The notes below the pieces were generated by a model. It did not search any database. It was not told the DNA's origin and saw only the letters and a list, made by a program, of their open reading frames with translations. Shown here in pieces: positions 18,071 through 27,166 of a stretch of DNA of 64,000 nt. The stretch's first letter is position 1. Each line of letters starts with the position of its first letter. This DNA comes from Melioribacter roseus (lineage in GTDB: Bacteria > Bacteroidota > Ignavibacteria > Ignavibacteriales > Melioribacteraceae), in contig DYHH01000007.1 in assembly GCA_020724265.1 (NCBI GenBank), positions 1 through 64,000 of the forward strand. The letters run 5' to 3'. The position numbers and the translations under genes were made by a program.

Positions 18071-19215
18071 AACGTAAAAGTGTTATAACAAAAAATCTTT
18101 ACGGAGATATAAAGCAAATTTTGGAAAAAGCGCGTTCTACCGCTTTTCGTACGGTAAATTTTTTAATGGTAGAAGCTTACTGGAATATAGGGCGGTTAAT
18201 TGTAGAAGAAGAACAGAAAGGGAAAAAGCGGGCGGAATACGGTAAATATTTAATTAAAGAGTTATCCGAAAGATTGACAAAAGATTTTGGAAGAGGATTT
18301 TCCGAAAACAATATATGGTATATGAGGCAATTTTTCGTCACTTTCCCAATTGTCCACGCAGCGCGTGGAGAATCTAAGAACTCCGAAAATATCCACGCAG
18401 TGAGTGGAGATTTGCCTGCTTCAATTCGTCACGCAGTGAGTGACAAATTCGTTGAACTTCAAGATTTTCTAAGACCGGAACTAAGCTGGACTCATTACAG
18501 ACATTTGCTCAAAGTAGAAAAAGAAGAAGCCCGTCTATTTTATATGAACGAAGCTGCCAATAATAACTGGAGCACAAGAGAACTGGAAAGGCAAATTAAT
18601 TCACTTCTTTTTGAAAGACTCTCAATGAGCAAGGATAAAAAATCCGTTGTAAAAATGGCACGGAAAGGTCAGCATATTCAAAAACCCGGCGATTTGGTAA
18701 AAGACCCTTATGTATTGGAATTTCTCGGCTTGGAAAAATTGGAAAAATATTATGAAGAAGACCTGGAGAATGCATTAATTGATCATCTTCAAAAGTTTCT
18801 GTTGGAGTTAGGAAAAGGTTTTTCGTTTGTTGCAAGACAGAAAAGAATTACACTCGACGGCGATCATTACCGTATTGACCTCGTATTTTATAACCGTCTT
18901 ACAAGAAGCCACGTTCTCTTCGATCTAAAAGTGGGAAAGTTAACTCACCAAGATATCGGGCAGATGCAGATGTATGTTAATTATTATAACCGTACGCAAA
19001 AATTGAAAGATGAAAATGAAACCATCGGAATTCTATTATGCGCCGAGAAGAATAATGCCGTAATTAAATACACCCTTCCCGAAAACCAGAAGCAGATTTT
19101 TATTTCAAAATATATTCCATATCTGCCGACAGAAGATGAATTGAAAAATGAAATTCTTCGCGAAAAAGAACAGTTTGAAAAAGAAAGAAAATTTTTAAAG
19201 GATTCAGATGAATAA
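18067..19215 (+). CDS. DUF1016 (YhcG-type) PD-(D/E)xK nuclease
   Basis: This 382-residue protein has an N-terminal DUF1016 winged-helix-like domain (YWNIGRLIVEEE...FGRGFSENNIWYMRQFF). Its C-terminal nuclease domain has the pattern GDHYRIDLVFYN...LFDLKVG, giving D and DLK active-site residues near residues 265-290. The family is common in defence islands and often next to type I or III restriction genes. The gene overlaps mod (ATGA) and res (eight bases), so it is embedded in the RM operon rather than merely adjacent. A linker of about 30 residues (about 96-126) is built from three palindromic DNA repeats and is unlikely to be part of the fold. Confidence 0.85.
   Translation: MKRKSVITKNLYGDIKQILEKARSTAFRTVNFLMVEAYWNIGRLIVEEEQKGKKRAEYGKYLIKELSERLTKDFGRGFSENNIWYMRQFFVTFPIVHAARGESKNSENIHAVSGDLPASIRHAVSDKFVELQDFLRPELSWTHYRHLLKVEKEEARLFYMNEAANNNWSTRELERQINSLLFERLSMSKDKKSVVKMARKGQHIQKPGDLVKDPYVLEFLGLEKLEKYYEEDLENALIDHLQKFLLELGKGFSFVARQKRITLDGDHYRIDLVFYNRLTRSHVLFDLKVGKLTHQDIGQMQMYVNYYNRTQKLKDENETIGILLCAEKNNAVIKYTLPENQKQIFISKYIPYLPTEDELKNEILREKEQFEKERKFLKDSDE
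18353..18444. repeat. Three phased hairpin repeats within the DUF1016 gene
   Basis: Three 17-base copies lie at 18353-18369, 18392-18408 and 18428-18444. Each has a five-base stem around a GCAGYGM loop: TCCAC...GTGGA twice and GTCAC...GTGAC once. The third copy has two matching stem changes that keep pairing. Spacing is 39 and 36 bases, so the frame is preserved. This looks like a spreading hairpin unit. Confidence 0.7.
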
Positions 19216-21889
19216 AAACGCTCATTATATTAAAAATCGTCTTAGTCTTCGCAAACCTCAAGAAGATAGTCTATTCATTCTCGCAGAGCTTTTGGAAAAA
19301 TTAGAATTAGGTAAATCTGTAAATCTTGAAACAGAATTAGAAAAAGTAAAAAGCTCCTATCCTACTTGTGAAGATTTTGAAAGAAATTTCGTTTCACTAT
19401 GCTTTGCACTTGCAACCGGCGTTGGTAAAACAAGGTTAATGGGCGCGTTTATTACATATCTCTATCTTGAAAAAGGAATAAAGAACTTTTTTGTACTAGC
19501 CCCTAATCTTACAATTTACAACAAGCTTATAACTGATTTTGAAGATGCTTCTAATCCTAAATACGTATTCAAAGGAATCGGTGAATTTGTACATAATAAA
19601 CCGGTTATAGTAACCGGTGATAACTATCAATATGCAAAAACAGTTTTTGATGAATCTGAAATTAAAATAAACGTATTCAATATTTCCAAAATAAACGCCG
19701 AAACACGCGGCGGAAATGTTCCCCGTATTAAACGATTGTCGGAATATCTCGGTCAATCCTATTTCGAATATTTAACAAGCCTGGAAGACTTAGTATTATT
19801 AATGGATGAATCCCATCATTACCGCGCAGATAGAGGTATGGAGGTAATTAATGAACTCAACCCGATTATCGGTTTGGAATTGACCGCAACGCCTCAAGTT
19901 GAAAGAGGAAACAATACAATAAAGTTTAAAAACGTTGTTTACGAATACTCACTTGCTTTGGCAATTAGAGACGGTTTTGTTAAAGAACCCGCAGTCGCAA
20001 CAAGAAGAGATTTCGATCCATCAAAATATACGCTTGAAGAATTAGACAGAATCAAACTTGAAGATGGAATAAGAATTCACGAGGATACAAAGGTATCACT
20101 CGATATTTACCATAGAGATTCCAAACAAAAATTAGTAAAACCTTTTGTACTGGTTGTTGCAAAGGATACCGAACACGCATCACAGCTAAAACAATTAATT
20201 CAATCCTTAGCCTTCTTCGAAGGCCGCTATGCTGATAAAGTAATGGAAATTCATTCCAATCAAAGAGGCGGAGAAAAAGAAGAAAACATTCAAAGTTTGC
20301 TTTCGCTCGAGGATTATGACAATAAAATTGAAATTGTTATTCACGTTAATATGCTTAAGGAAGGTTGGGACGTAACTAATCTCTATACAATTATTCCTCT
20401 ACGTACCGCTGCATCCTTAACATTAAGAGAGCAGACAATTGGGCGCGGCTTACGCCTTCCCTTCGGAAAGAGAACCGGCGTAGTAAAAGTTGATAAACTT
20501 ACAATCGTCTCTCACGACAAATTCCAAGAAATTATTGATGAAGCAAACAAACCCGATTCAATTATTCGTAAAGAGAATATTATCATTATTGATGATACGG
20601 ATATCCAACAGCCTAAAGAAGCGGTTACATCAACTTCGAAATTCATTCAAGACTTTATCGAAGAAGAGAGAAGAATTGATTCTATTGAAGAACCGGAGAA
20701 AAAACAAGAAGCAAAATCTAAACTCGAAACTAAAAAATATATTTACGAACATTTACCATCATTAACAGACGTTGCAAAAAATGTTAATGATTTATCTACT
20801 GAAGAAGTAAAAAAAGTAGCAGTTGAAAACTATAAACGGAAAATCGTAAGCGATCCTCAGCAATCAATGTTTGTTGAAGATAGGGTTAAGGAATTTCAAG
20901 AAAATTATGATATTGTTGTTGAAGACTTCAAACAAAACTTGATTGAAATACCAAGAATTACAATTCAGCCTGTTGAAGAAGTCAAATCCGGCTTCAAAGA
21001 TTTTGATCTGGACACATCTAACCTTAATTATCTTCCTGTATCGGAAGAAATTATTCGCAGAACTTTACGAGACCATCAAACAGATGTTATTGCCGGTAAA
21101 CAATGGGGCAGAATTCAAAACGATACCTTAGAGAATCTTATAGTAAATGAATTGATGAACTATCCCGAAATCGATTATGATGAGCAGTCTGAATTGTTAT
21201 TTAAATTAGCAAACCAAAGTGTTGAGAAATTTGAAAGCTATCTTAATAGCGAAGATGACATTATAAATGTAGTTCAATATCATAAAAGTGAAATTGGCAG
21301 ATTTATATATCAACAAATGATGGAAAATTTCTATATTGAATCTCCCGACTTCCAAAAACCTATTATTGATGTTAAGGCATTTACAAAAATTGAAGACCAT
21401 AACTATTCAAAATACACCCAAGACAAAATTCACGACTTTCGTGAAACCATAACTCCAACCGGTTCAATTCCATCCAAAATATTTACCGGTTTCAAAAAAA
21501 CTTATCATAATCTTTACAAGTTCGATTCAAAATCTGAAAAGGATTTTTCCATAATACTTGAAGGTGACAATGCTGTAATAAAGTGGCTTCGTCCTGCACC
21601 TATTCAATTTAGAATTTACTGGGATCATAACTCCCGTCAATACCGCCCCGATTTCATAGCTGAGACCGAATCAAATATTTATATGATTGAAATAAAGAAA
21701 GAAGGTGATATTGATGATACAGAAGTAATTGAGAAAGCGAAAGCAGCAAAAGAATATTGCAAATATGCTTCAGAGTATGCACTTGCCAATAATGGCAAGG
21801 AATGGAAATATCTCCTTATCCCGCACAATGCAGTTAATCTAAATATGAGCTTTGAGCATTTGGTGAGCAATTATGAGTATAGTAAGTAA
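19208..21889 (+). CDS. res: Type III restriction enzyme Res subunit
   Basis: This 893-residue ATP-dependent restriction subunit has Walker A TGVGKT near residue 70, a DESHH motif II near residue 200, LELTATPQ motif III and the motif VI QTIGRGLRLPFG. Near the C-terminus is a nuclease motif, RPDFIAE...YMIEIKKEG (PD...ExK), in the expected position. With Mod it should cleave DNA carrying two unmethylated sites in opposite orientation. It overlaps the DUF1016 gene by eight bases. The presence of DUF1016 between mod and res is a variation on the usual mod-res pair. Confidence 0.92.
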   Translation: MNKNAHYIKNRLSLRKPQEDSLFILAELLEKLELGKSVNLETELEKVKSSYPTCEDFERNFVSLCFALATGVGKTRLMGAFITYLYLEKGIKNFFVLAPNLTIYNKLITDFEDASNPKYVFKGIGEFVHNKPVIVTGDNYQYAKTVFDESEIKINVFNISKINAETRGGNVPRIKRLSEYLGQSYFEYLTSLEDLVLLMDESHHYRADRGMEVINELNPIIGLELTATPQVERGNNTIKFKNVVYEYSLALAIRDGFVKEPAVATRRDFDPSKYTLEELDRIKLEDGIRIHEDTKVSLDIYHRDSKQKLVKPFVLVVAKDTEHASQLKQLIQSLAFFEGRYADKVMEIHSNQRGGEKEENIQSLLSLEDYDNKIEIVIHVNMLKEGWDVTNLYTIIPLRTAASLTLREQTIGRGLRLPFGKRTGVVKVDKLTIVSHDKFQEIIDEANKPDSIIRKENIIIIDDTDIQQPKEAVTSTSKFIQDFIEEERRIDSIEEPEKKQEAKSKLETKKYIYEHLPSLTDVAKNVNDLSTEEVKKVAVENYKRKIVSDPQQSMFVEDRVKEFQENYDIVVEDFKQNLIEIPRITIQPVEEVKSGFKDFDLDTSNLNYLPVSEEIIRRTLRDHQTDVIAGKQWGRIQNDTLENLIVNELMNYPEIDYDEQSELLFKLANQSVEKFESYLNSEDDIINVVQYHKSEIGRFIYQQMMENFYIESPDFQKPIIDVKAFTKIEDHNYSKYTQDKIHDFRETITPTGSIPSKIFTGFKKTYHNLYKFDSKSEKDFSIILEGDNAVIKWLRPAPIQFRIYWDHNSRQYRPDFIAETESNIYMIEIKKEGDIDDTEVIEKAKAAKEYCKYASEYALANNGKEWKYLLIPHNAVNLNMSFEHLVSNYEYSK

Positions 21890-21923
21890 AGTAGATTAGT
21901 ATTTCATTTTGAAGGTAAGTAAA

Positions 21924-24791
21924 GTGGTTAATCACTACCAAATAAAAAAAAACAGCGAAGATAATTTTGATAGAATCAAGTGGTTTAAACTCGCCAGAGC
22001 TTTTCTTAGTTATATCGGTATCCCAACTGATTTACTTTTAGCTTTCAAAGACGCTAGAGAAGAAGCTTTATTAAACGAAACAATTGAATTTCTTAAAGCA
22101 AATATAGGCGAATTAAAGATAGCACAACTTCAAGTAGCTGATGATATTACTACTATTAAGATTCAACTTGAAGAATTTCTAGTAGAACAAAAATTAATAA
22201 GAAATGAGTTTCTCGACCTGCTAAAGGTTAAGTTTCATTTCCCTCAAATTCTAACCTCTCTTCAGACTTATTTCTCACAACTTCCGTCAAAAGACCCGCA
22301 CAAATTTTTATTTGACAATGATCTAATTTACTTTCCACAGTCAGAAATCAACATAATCAATCAAGTCGAGAAGCAATTATTAGAAAATGAAAAGAAGTAT
22401 TCCCTTATTTCTGGAATACCTGAAACCGGGAAATCAATACTTGGTTATAAAATTGGATTTAACTTTATAGAAAAAGGTTATTCAGTTTTCTATATCAGAT
22501 TTGATAGTTTACCGGATATAAATCTTCTTTGGCAAGATTTATTGTTTCTAAATGCAACCGGTAAAACTCTAATTATCGCTGATAACTGTCACGTATCGTT
22601 AAACGATGCCGCTTATATAGTCCAGCATTATGATAAGATACAAAACCTTAATTTTTTATTCTTATCAAGACCAACTGATAACTACGAACAGCAGCTAAGT
22701 GAATATGATAATTTATCATTCAAAGATTACTTTGAGTCTTCTAATTTCAACATCTCACAAGAACCATTTATTGAAAAGGCTTCCGGTATTATACATAAGT
22801 ATAAAGGATGGTACGAAAATGAATATAATGAAACACTAGTGATAGGTAATGAAAAATTTGTTATAAACAATTCTCAGAAAAATTTATTAACTCTATACTA
22901 TAACTTATTGTATTGGAAACCTTCTACTCAGTTAGACAAGCACATTGATAAAGAGAAAATTTTCCGTGAATTATTTGATGAATATCTCAAGGGTAAAAAT
23001 CTAGAAAAACTTCTTTTGATTGCATCATTATATAAATATGAAATTTACTATGAGGCAAAAGAAAACGAAACACAAGAATTAAACAACTTGGTTAATGATG
23101 GGATTCTTAGGAATCATCCTTTTTCGTCATACTATTATTTATATCATTCATCATTCGCAAAACTCCTATTAAATTCATATACAGTTCATACTGCTTTTAA
23201 AAGATACAGAGATTTGGAAAACTTGTGTTTAATAAAACTCCAAGATTATATTCTTTCCTTCGATGATTATCCATTAAATCTTGGGGAACTCTTTCATAAC
23301 TTGATTAATAACCACGGTCAAAGTATTGCCGTTAAATTGCTTAGAAACGAAAACATTTTTAAGAAATTTATCAATTATTATTTAAATAACGGTCAATACC
23401 TGAAATTGTTGTTCATCCTTTATCGTATTGGCAAAAAAAATAAATCGTTGGTTAAAACTATTTTTAATAAACTACCTGCAACAAAATGGGCAGAGGATTT
23501 CCGTAATTTCTCTATAGCTGGAATATCTGTTGGGTTATTGAAGTTGAATAATACAGCTCCGGAAAAAGCTTCGGAAGTTTTATCAGAATTTAACATTGAA
23601 GAGCTAATTGAGTATTCCATCGGTACAAAATTTAATCTTCTCGCTAATTCTTTAAGGGAATTAGACTTATTATCCGGGCAGAAGAAAATCGGTTATAAAA
23701 TATACCAATCTCTTTCAATGGATTTACTATTGGCTAAGATATATGATTCTTCACTTTCACATATCGGTAAAGGTTTAAGCGAACTCTACAGAGTTGACAA
23801 ACAGAAAACAAAATCTATTGTAAATCAGCTTGACATAGAAAAATTACAGCACAATTTTAATGACTACAATATTAAATACATCAGCAAAATGTTGAATGAA
23901 TTAGCTGAATTAGATCAAAATGTTGCCATTTTATTGTTCCATTCACTTGATAACAATAAACTAATAGAAAATCTAAAGCTATTGGAAATTGAAGGTATCG
24001 GAAGATCACTAAAAGAGTTTAATAAAATCGATTCTGATAGGGCAAGGGAATTGTTTCTGCAGTTAGAAGATCAATTGATATTAGATTCGTTAAATAGATC
24101 ATCTTTAGAGCAGATTTCTCAAAGTTTAAGCGAGATGAATGCCGTAGATAAAGAAAAAACAAAAAATCTTTTTCAATCTCTTGATAATCAAACTTTACTA
24201 AACAAATTACATAACAAGAATATCACGTTTCAAAAAATTGGTATAGTAGTTCAGAATTTCAAAAAGTATGACGCTGATTTCTCAAAAATTCGCTACCTTC
24301 TTTCAAAAGCGGATAGAAAAAATATTGTTAAAAAAGCTTTTGCTGTAGATTTTAATAACTTTTGTATTTCCATTGCAACTCTCAAGAGTTTTGATAAAGA
24401 ACTAGCATTAACAATTTGGGAAAGTATTGACAAATCGAAACTATTGCTCAAAGCTCAAGCAGAACATCTTAAAAATATCGGAGGGGCATTAAACAAACTC
24501 AAAAATTTTGATAGCATTTCAGCATATCATTTCGCAGAACAAATAAATTGGGAAAAAGTTATTGATCGAAGTAAAAATATTACATTTACACAATTGGCTA
24601 ATTCTTTAACTAATCTAAAAAGTTTTAATAAAGCTCTTGCAAGAAAAATATATAATCTATTCAAAATTGATTGGCTTGTTCGCAAAGCAAAAAATTCCCA
24701 AACATCTTTAATAAAAGACTCTCTCAGAAAACTACGCACAATAGACGAAAAAAGGTCGAGAGAAATTTTTGAGCTACTTGATATCAAGTAA
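21924..24791 (+). CDS. P-loop (STAND-like) ATPase with about ten 39-residue helical repeats
   Basis: This large protein of about 955 residues has no ATG near its start. GTG at 21924 is chosen because AAGG lies eight bases upstream; TTG at 21909 would add five residues. With numbering from that TTG, residues 50-110 are helical, Walker A is GIPETGKS (169-176) and Walker B LIIADNCH (221-228). This is a single-lobe NTPase like those of STAND/NACHT proteins. From about residue 560 the chain consists of about ten repeats of about 39 residues with the pattern I-x-x-SL-x-EL-x-x-x-D...A...LF-x-x-LD. Such a layout, NTPase plus superhelical sensor repeats, is that of Avs/NLR-like immune receptors. No N-terminal effector domain is recognised. 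It sits 34 bases after res and may belong to the same operon. Confidence 0.6.
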   Translation: MVNHYQIKKNSEDNFDRIKWFKLARAFLSYIGIPTDLLLAFKDAREEALLNETIEFLKANIGELKIAQLQVADDITTIKIQLEEFLVEQKLIRNEFLDLLKVKFHFPQILTSLQTYFSQLPSKDPHKFLFDNDLIYFPQSEINIINQVEKQLLENEKKYSLISGIPETGKSILGYKIGFNFIEKGYSVFYIRFDSLPDINLLWQDLLFLNATGKTLIIADNCHVSLNDAAYIVQHYDKIQNLNFLFLSRPTDNYEQQLSEYDNLSFKDYFESSNFNISQEPFIEKASGIIHKYKGWYENEYNETLVIGNEKFVINNSQKNLLTLYYNLLYWKPSTQLDKHIDKEKIFRELFDEYLKGKNLEKLLLIASLYKYEIYYEAKENETQELNNLVNDGILRNHPFSSYYYLYHSSFAKLLLNSYTVHTAFKRYRDLENLCLIKLQDYILSFDDYPLNLGELFHNLINNHGQSIAVKLLRNENIFKKFINYYLNNGQYLKLLFILYRIGKKNKSLVKTIFNKLPATKWAEDFRNFSIAGISVGLLKLNNTAPEKASEVLSEFNIEELIEYSIGTKFNLLANSLRELDLLSGQKKIGYKIYQSLSMDLLLAKIYDSSLSHIGKGLSELYRVDKQKTKSIVNQLDIEKLQHNFNDYNIKYISKMLNELAELDQNVAILLFHSLDNNKLIENLKLLEIEGIGRSLKEFNKIDSDRARELFLQLEDQLILDSLNRSSLEQISQSLSEMNAVDKEKTKNLFQSLDNQTLLNKLHNKNITFQKIGIVVQNFKKYDADFSKIRYLLSKADRKNIVKKAFAVDFNNFCISIATLKSFDKELALTIWESIDKSKLLLKAQAEHLKNIGGALNKLKNFDSISAYHFAEQINWEKVIDRSKNITFTQLANSLTNLKSFNKALARKIYNLFKIDWLVRKAKNSQTSLIKDSLRKLRTIDEKRSREIFELLDIK

Positions 24792-24885
24792 CAGCTTTGT
24801 TTTGTTGTTTTCCTTCTATCTTATTAGTTACGAAATAATCTTGAGTTGACAATTCTATTAAGAAAGGTTGATATCTTTAAAACAA

Positions 24886-24950
24886 AAAACCCCGCTTGTT
24901 CTACTCTCATACCTGACGCCGGACGTCAAGCTTCAAACAAGCCGGGTTCT
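24886..24950. terminator. Bidirectional terminator with an inserted hairpin
   Basis: AACCCCGCTTGTT and AACAAGCCGGGTT are near-perfect inverted copies, flanked by an A-run on the left and a T-rich right side. The loop carries its own palindrome (TGACG-CCGGA-CGTCA). It lies between two convergent genes and would stop transcription from both. Confidence 0.7.
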
Positions 24951-24974
24951 CTTTCAAAATTAATCGTAATTTAT

Positions 24975-25475
24975 TTACTGAGTCCATTTTTTAATTCTTC
25001 TTTCGCATTCCTTTTTCGGTAACCTGCTGTTTATCTCTAAAAGTTTCTCCATCTTTTCAACAAGAACCTTCCTGCTGTAAACATTATGTTCATCAAATAA
25101 ATCAAAGACCCAGATAATTCCTCTTACTTCAAGTTTCTTTTCCTCAGCAAATTTCCTTAAAGCTCCGTCACCGCTTAACAATATCGCTTTTTCATTCTTC
25201 GCATAATAATAAACCGAACTATCGGTAAATGATAATTTTGTTACCTCTTTAAATATCTGTTCAATCTCCAGCATCTCTTCCGCTGAAGATTCAATGATAT
25301 TAATTTTCTTTTGAAGTGCAGCCTGCAAAATAACTGCTTGTTTTACTTCATCTAATTCTACATTAACAACAAAATCCGTTGTCTTTATTTCTAAAGGTAA
25401 CTGAAATAAACCTTCGAAAATATCAAGCTCTATCAAATCAATAAATATATTCGTATCGCTTATTACTATCTTCAT
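24975..25475 (-). CDS. PIN-domain ribonuclease-like protein (putative toxin)
   Basis: This 166-residue protein opens with VISDTNIFIDLIE, the first acidic residue of a PIN nuclease. It continues with E residues in the middle, LSFTDSSVYYYAK and LLSGDGALRKFAEE, giving the conserved acidic tetrad. It overlaps the upstream XRE/ImmA gene by four bases. In DUF3368-type pairs a PIN protein is the toxin or effector and the linked ImmA/IrrE-HTH protein the regulator; that pairing is inferred here. The substrate is unknown. Confidence 0.78.
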   Translation of the reverse strand: MKIVISDTNIFIDLIELDIFEGLFQLPLEIKTTDFVVNVELDEVKQAVILQAALQKKINIIESSAEEMLEIEQIFKEVTKLSFTDSSVYYYAKNEKAILLSGDGALRKFAEEKKLEVRGIIWVFDLFDEHNVYSRKVLVEKMEKLLEINSRLPKKECERRIKKWTQ

Positions 25476-26515
25476 ATTACGTATCGGACACTCTTTTCGA
25501 GATCACTGATTGAAGTATTTAATAAACTTGCCGCTTTACCGAGTGATATTATTTCTTCAGCTAACGCTCGTAGTACTAAGTTTTTGAACTTTTCCGGTTT
25601 CTCCTCTATCTTAAATTCTCCGGGTTCATTTTGACGCCATTTGTTTTTATTTACAATTATATTGAACCTGGTATAAGCAGAATCAGTTATAATTTTTAAA
25701 TACTGCAACCGTTTTGCTATTGCCTGAATCGATATTCCGTATTCTTCCTTCATCGATATCAATTCACTAAAAGCAATTTTGCTTCTATGTTTTCCGCCTA
25801 GTTCTAAATAGATTTTTTCTTTAGGTAATAAGAATGCACCGGCAAATTGATGACATAGTTTTTCTTTTTCCTTAATATCTTTTATTTCACTTAAATTTAA
25901 GAGAATATGTCCGAGTTCGTGCGCAATAGTAAATCTTATTCGTACATTCTCCTTTATTCTTTCGTTATAAATAATTATCGGTTTACCGTTAGCGAAATTA
26001 GTCAACCCGTCAAAATTATCATCGGCGTCAACACCTATTATCATAATACCGTAAGTCTCAAGGGTCTCAATCAATTTTATTATTGCATCAGTTCCTAACT
26101 TCCATTTTTTCCTTAATTCCAATGCAGCTTTTTCAACATCATTTCCATCTCTTATCTCCAGCCCTTTTAGTGGATTTTCCCAATCCTTTCCAAACTCTAA
26201 TAATTCTTCAATCTCCAGATATCTTTCGGCAACATAGCGTGCTTTTTCCTCAATAATTCCTTTCGCCTTTTCTCCCATTTTCGCTTTCTTTCTATACTCG
26301 AAAGCTCCAAATTCTATTTCATCTCTTCTGAGGAAATATTCCGGTCTTACCCCTAAAACTTTTGCAAGTCGCAATAAGGTTTTGCTGTCCGGTTGTCTTT
26401 TTCCGGTTTCGTAATAACTGATTGCTTGCTTAGTGAGTTCCCCCACTTTCTGAGCAAGCTCCTCTAAGGACAATCCAGCCATTTTTCTGGCTGCTTTTAA
26501 TCTCTCTCCATTCAT
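25472..26515 (-). CDS. XRE-ImmA/IrrE fusion: HTH regulator with zinc protease domain
   Basis: This protein of 347 residues starts at the ATG at 26515-26513; an upstream TTG frame lacks a ribosome site. Residues 1-60 are an XRE helix-turn-helix (LKAARKMAGLSLEELAQKVG...YETGKRQPD). The middle carries an IrrE/ImmA metalloprotease motif, IAHELGHILLNL (HExxH). The C-terminal about 90 residues are helical. Such fusions control phage or toxin genes by cleaving a repressor or their own partner. The PIN gene follows with a four-base overlap. A promoter with an inverted GTTGAC/GTCAAC pair lies upstream, consistent with autoregulation. Confidence 0.88.
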   Translation of the reverse strand: MNGERLKAARKMAGLSLEELAQKVGELTKQAISYYETGKRQPDSKTLLRLAKVLGVRPEYFLRRDEIEFGAFEYRKKAKMGEKAKGIIEEKARYVAERYLEIEELLEFGKDWENPLKGLEIRDGNDVEKAALELRKKWKLGTDAIIKLIETLETYGIMIIGVDADDNFDGLTNFANGKPIIIYNERIKENVRIRFTIAHELGHILLNLSEIKDIKEKEKLCHQFAGAFLLPKEKIYLELGGKHRSKIAFSELISMKEEYGISIQAIAKRLQYLKIITDSAYTRFNIIVNKNKWRQNEPGEFKIEEKPEKFKNLVLRALAEEIISLGKAASLLNTSISDLEKSVRYVI

Positions 26516-26537
26516 AATAATTCTTTCATTTTGTACT

Positions 26538-26573
26538 GTTGACAAATTAACACTATTTTAGACAATCGTCAAC
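26538..26573 (-). promoter_or_regulatory. Promoter and likely operator of the XRE-PIN operon
   Basis: Read on the minus strand, TTGACG (26572-26567) and TAATTT (26549-26544) are separated by 17 bases, a good sigma-70-like pair. GTTGAC at 26538-26543 and GTCAAC at 26568-26573 form an inverted pair around it, a plausible site for the XRE domain. Confidence 0.5.
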
Positions 26574-26617
26574 ACCCACTGGTTCCATTTTCCAATATTC
26601 TTTTATGTCCTTCAACC

Positions 26618-26912
26618 ATTGCACAAATTGCACATCTATTGCACAAGAAATGCTTATTGAAGCTCAAAATCAGCGCAAGAATAGCCCGAATTGGCCGTTA
26701 ATTGACCGCTAATTAGCTGTTATGGCGGTTAACTGGCGGATAAACCTATTGGCATAGTCGGCTCACAAAGGAATCATAATTGGTTCATTTGCATCATAAT
26801 TGCATCATTTCTAAAAAACCATACAAACAATCAGCCCTAATTGTTGTCGTTCTTGGCGATTATTTGGCGATTAATTGGTGATTATTATCTGTCCTATGTG
26901 TCCTTTATGTCC
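26618..26912. repeat. Ladder of five micro-repeat arrays with 9-11-bp period
   Basis: Five different words follow one another. ATTGCACA is at 26618, 26627 and 26638. ATTGRCCGYTA-like 11-mers run from 26690 to 26742. GAATCATAATT and GCATCATAATT types run from 26771 to 26812. TTGGYGATTAW is at 26853, 26864 and 26875. TGTCC is at 26890, 26899 and 26908. Within each array the step is 9 or 11 bases. The spacing puts all copies on about one face of the helix. Non-coding; function unknown. Confidence 0.75.
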
Positions 26913-27018
26913 TTACATACACTTTATTAATAACCCTTGAAGGAAAACCAGAAAAACCAAAAACCCAAAAACCTTTATGTGTTAAGCAACAAAGCACGGG
27001 AGGTCTCAGCTCAACTTG

Positions 27019-27059
27019 CCCCGTGAAATTATTTTTATTATATAGAATATTTCACGGGG
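27019..27059. repeat. Perfect 11-bp inverted repeat hairpin
   Basis: CCCCGTGAAAT (27019-27029) and ATTTCACGGGG (27049-27059) pair perfectly around a 19-base AT-rich loop. There is no U-run, so a terminator is not supported. It could be a protein site or an RNA fold. Confidence 0.65.
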
Positions 27060-27082
27060 TCAAAATGGGACAGCCAGTATTA

Positions 27083-27166
27083 CATAATCCTACATTATGT
27101 GCAAATCTTTGAGTAGTCCCAACGGAACATTTGTAGTTCTACCGAAGCACATAATGTTGGTTTATG
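27083..27166. repeat. attC-like folded site (two paired palindromes)
   Basis: CATAAT-CCTAC-ATTATG at the left and CATAAT-GTTGG-TTTATG at the right are each short palindromes. Between them ACATTATGTGC (27092-27102) and GCACATAATGT (27147-27157) pair perfectly across a 44-base loop. Two-box palindromes at both ends of a foldable strand is the plan of integron attC sites, though the canonical GTTRRRY core is not clearly met and no integron integrase is in the window. Confidence 0.4.

Noticed and set aside
9247-21889. DISARM or BREX as a label for the big operon
   Set aside because: No DUF1998, phospholipase D, BrxL, PglZ or BrxC homologue is present; Mod and Res are type III.
26618-26912. CRISPR array
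   Set aside because: Repeats are 5-11 bases with no spacer-length gaps, several different words occur, and no cas genes are present.
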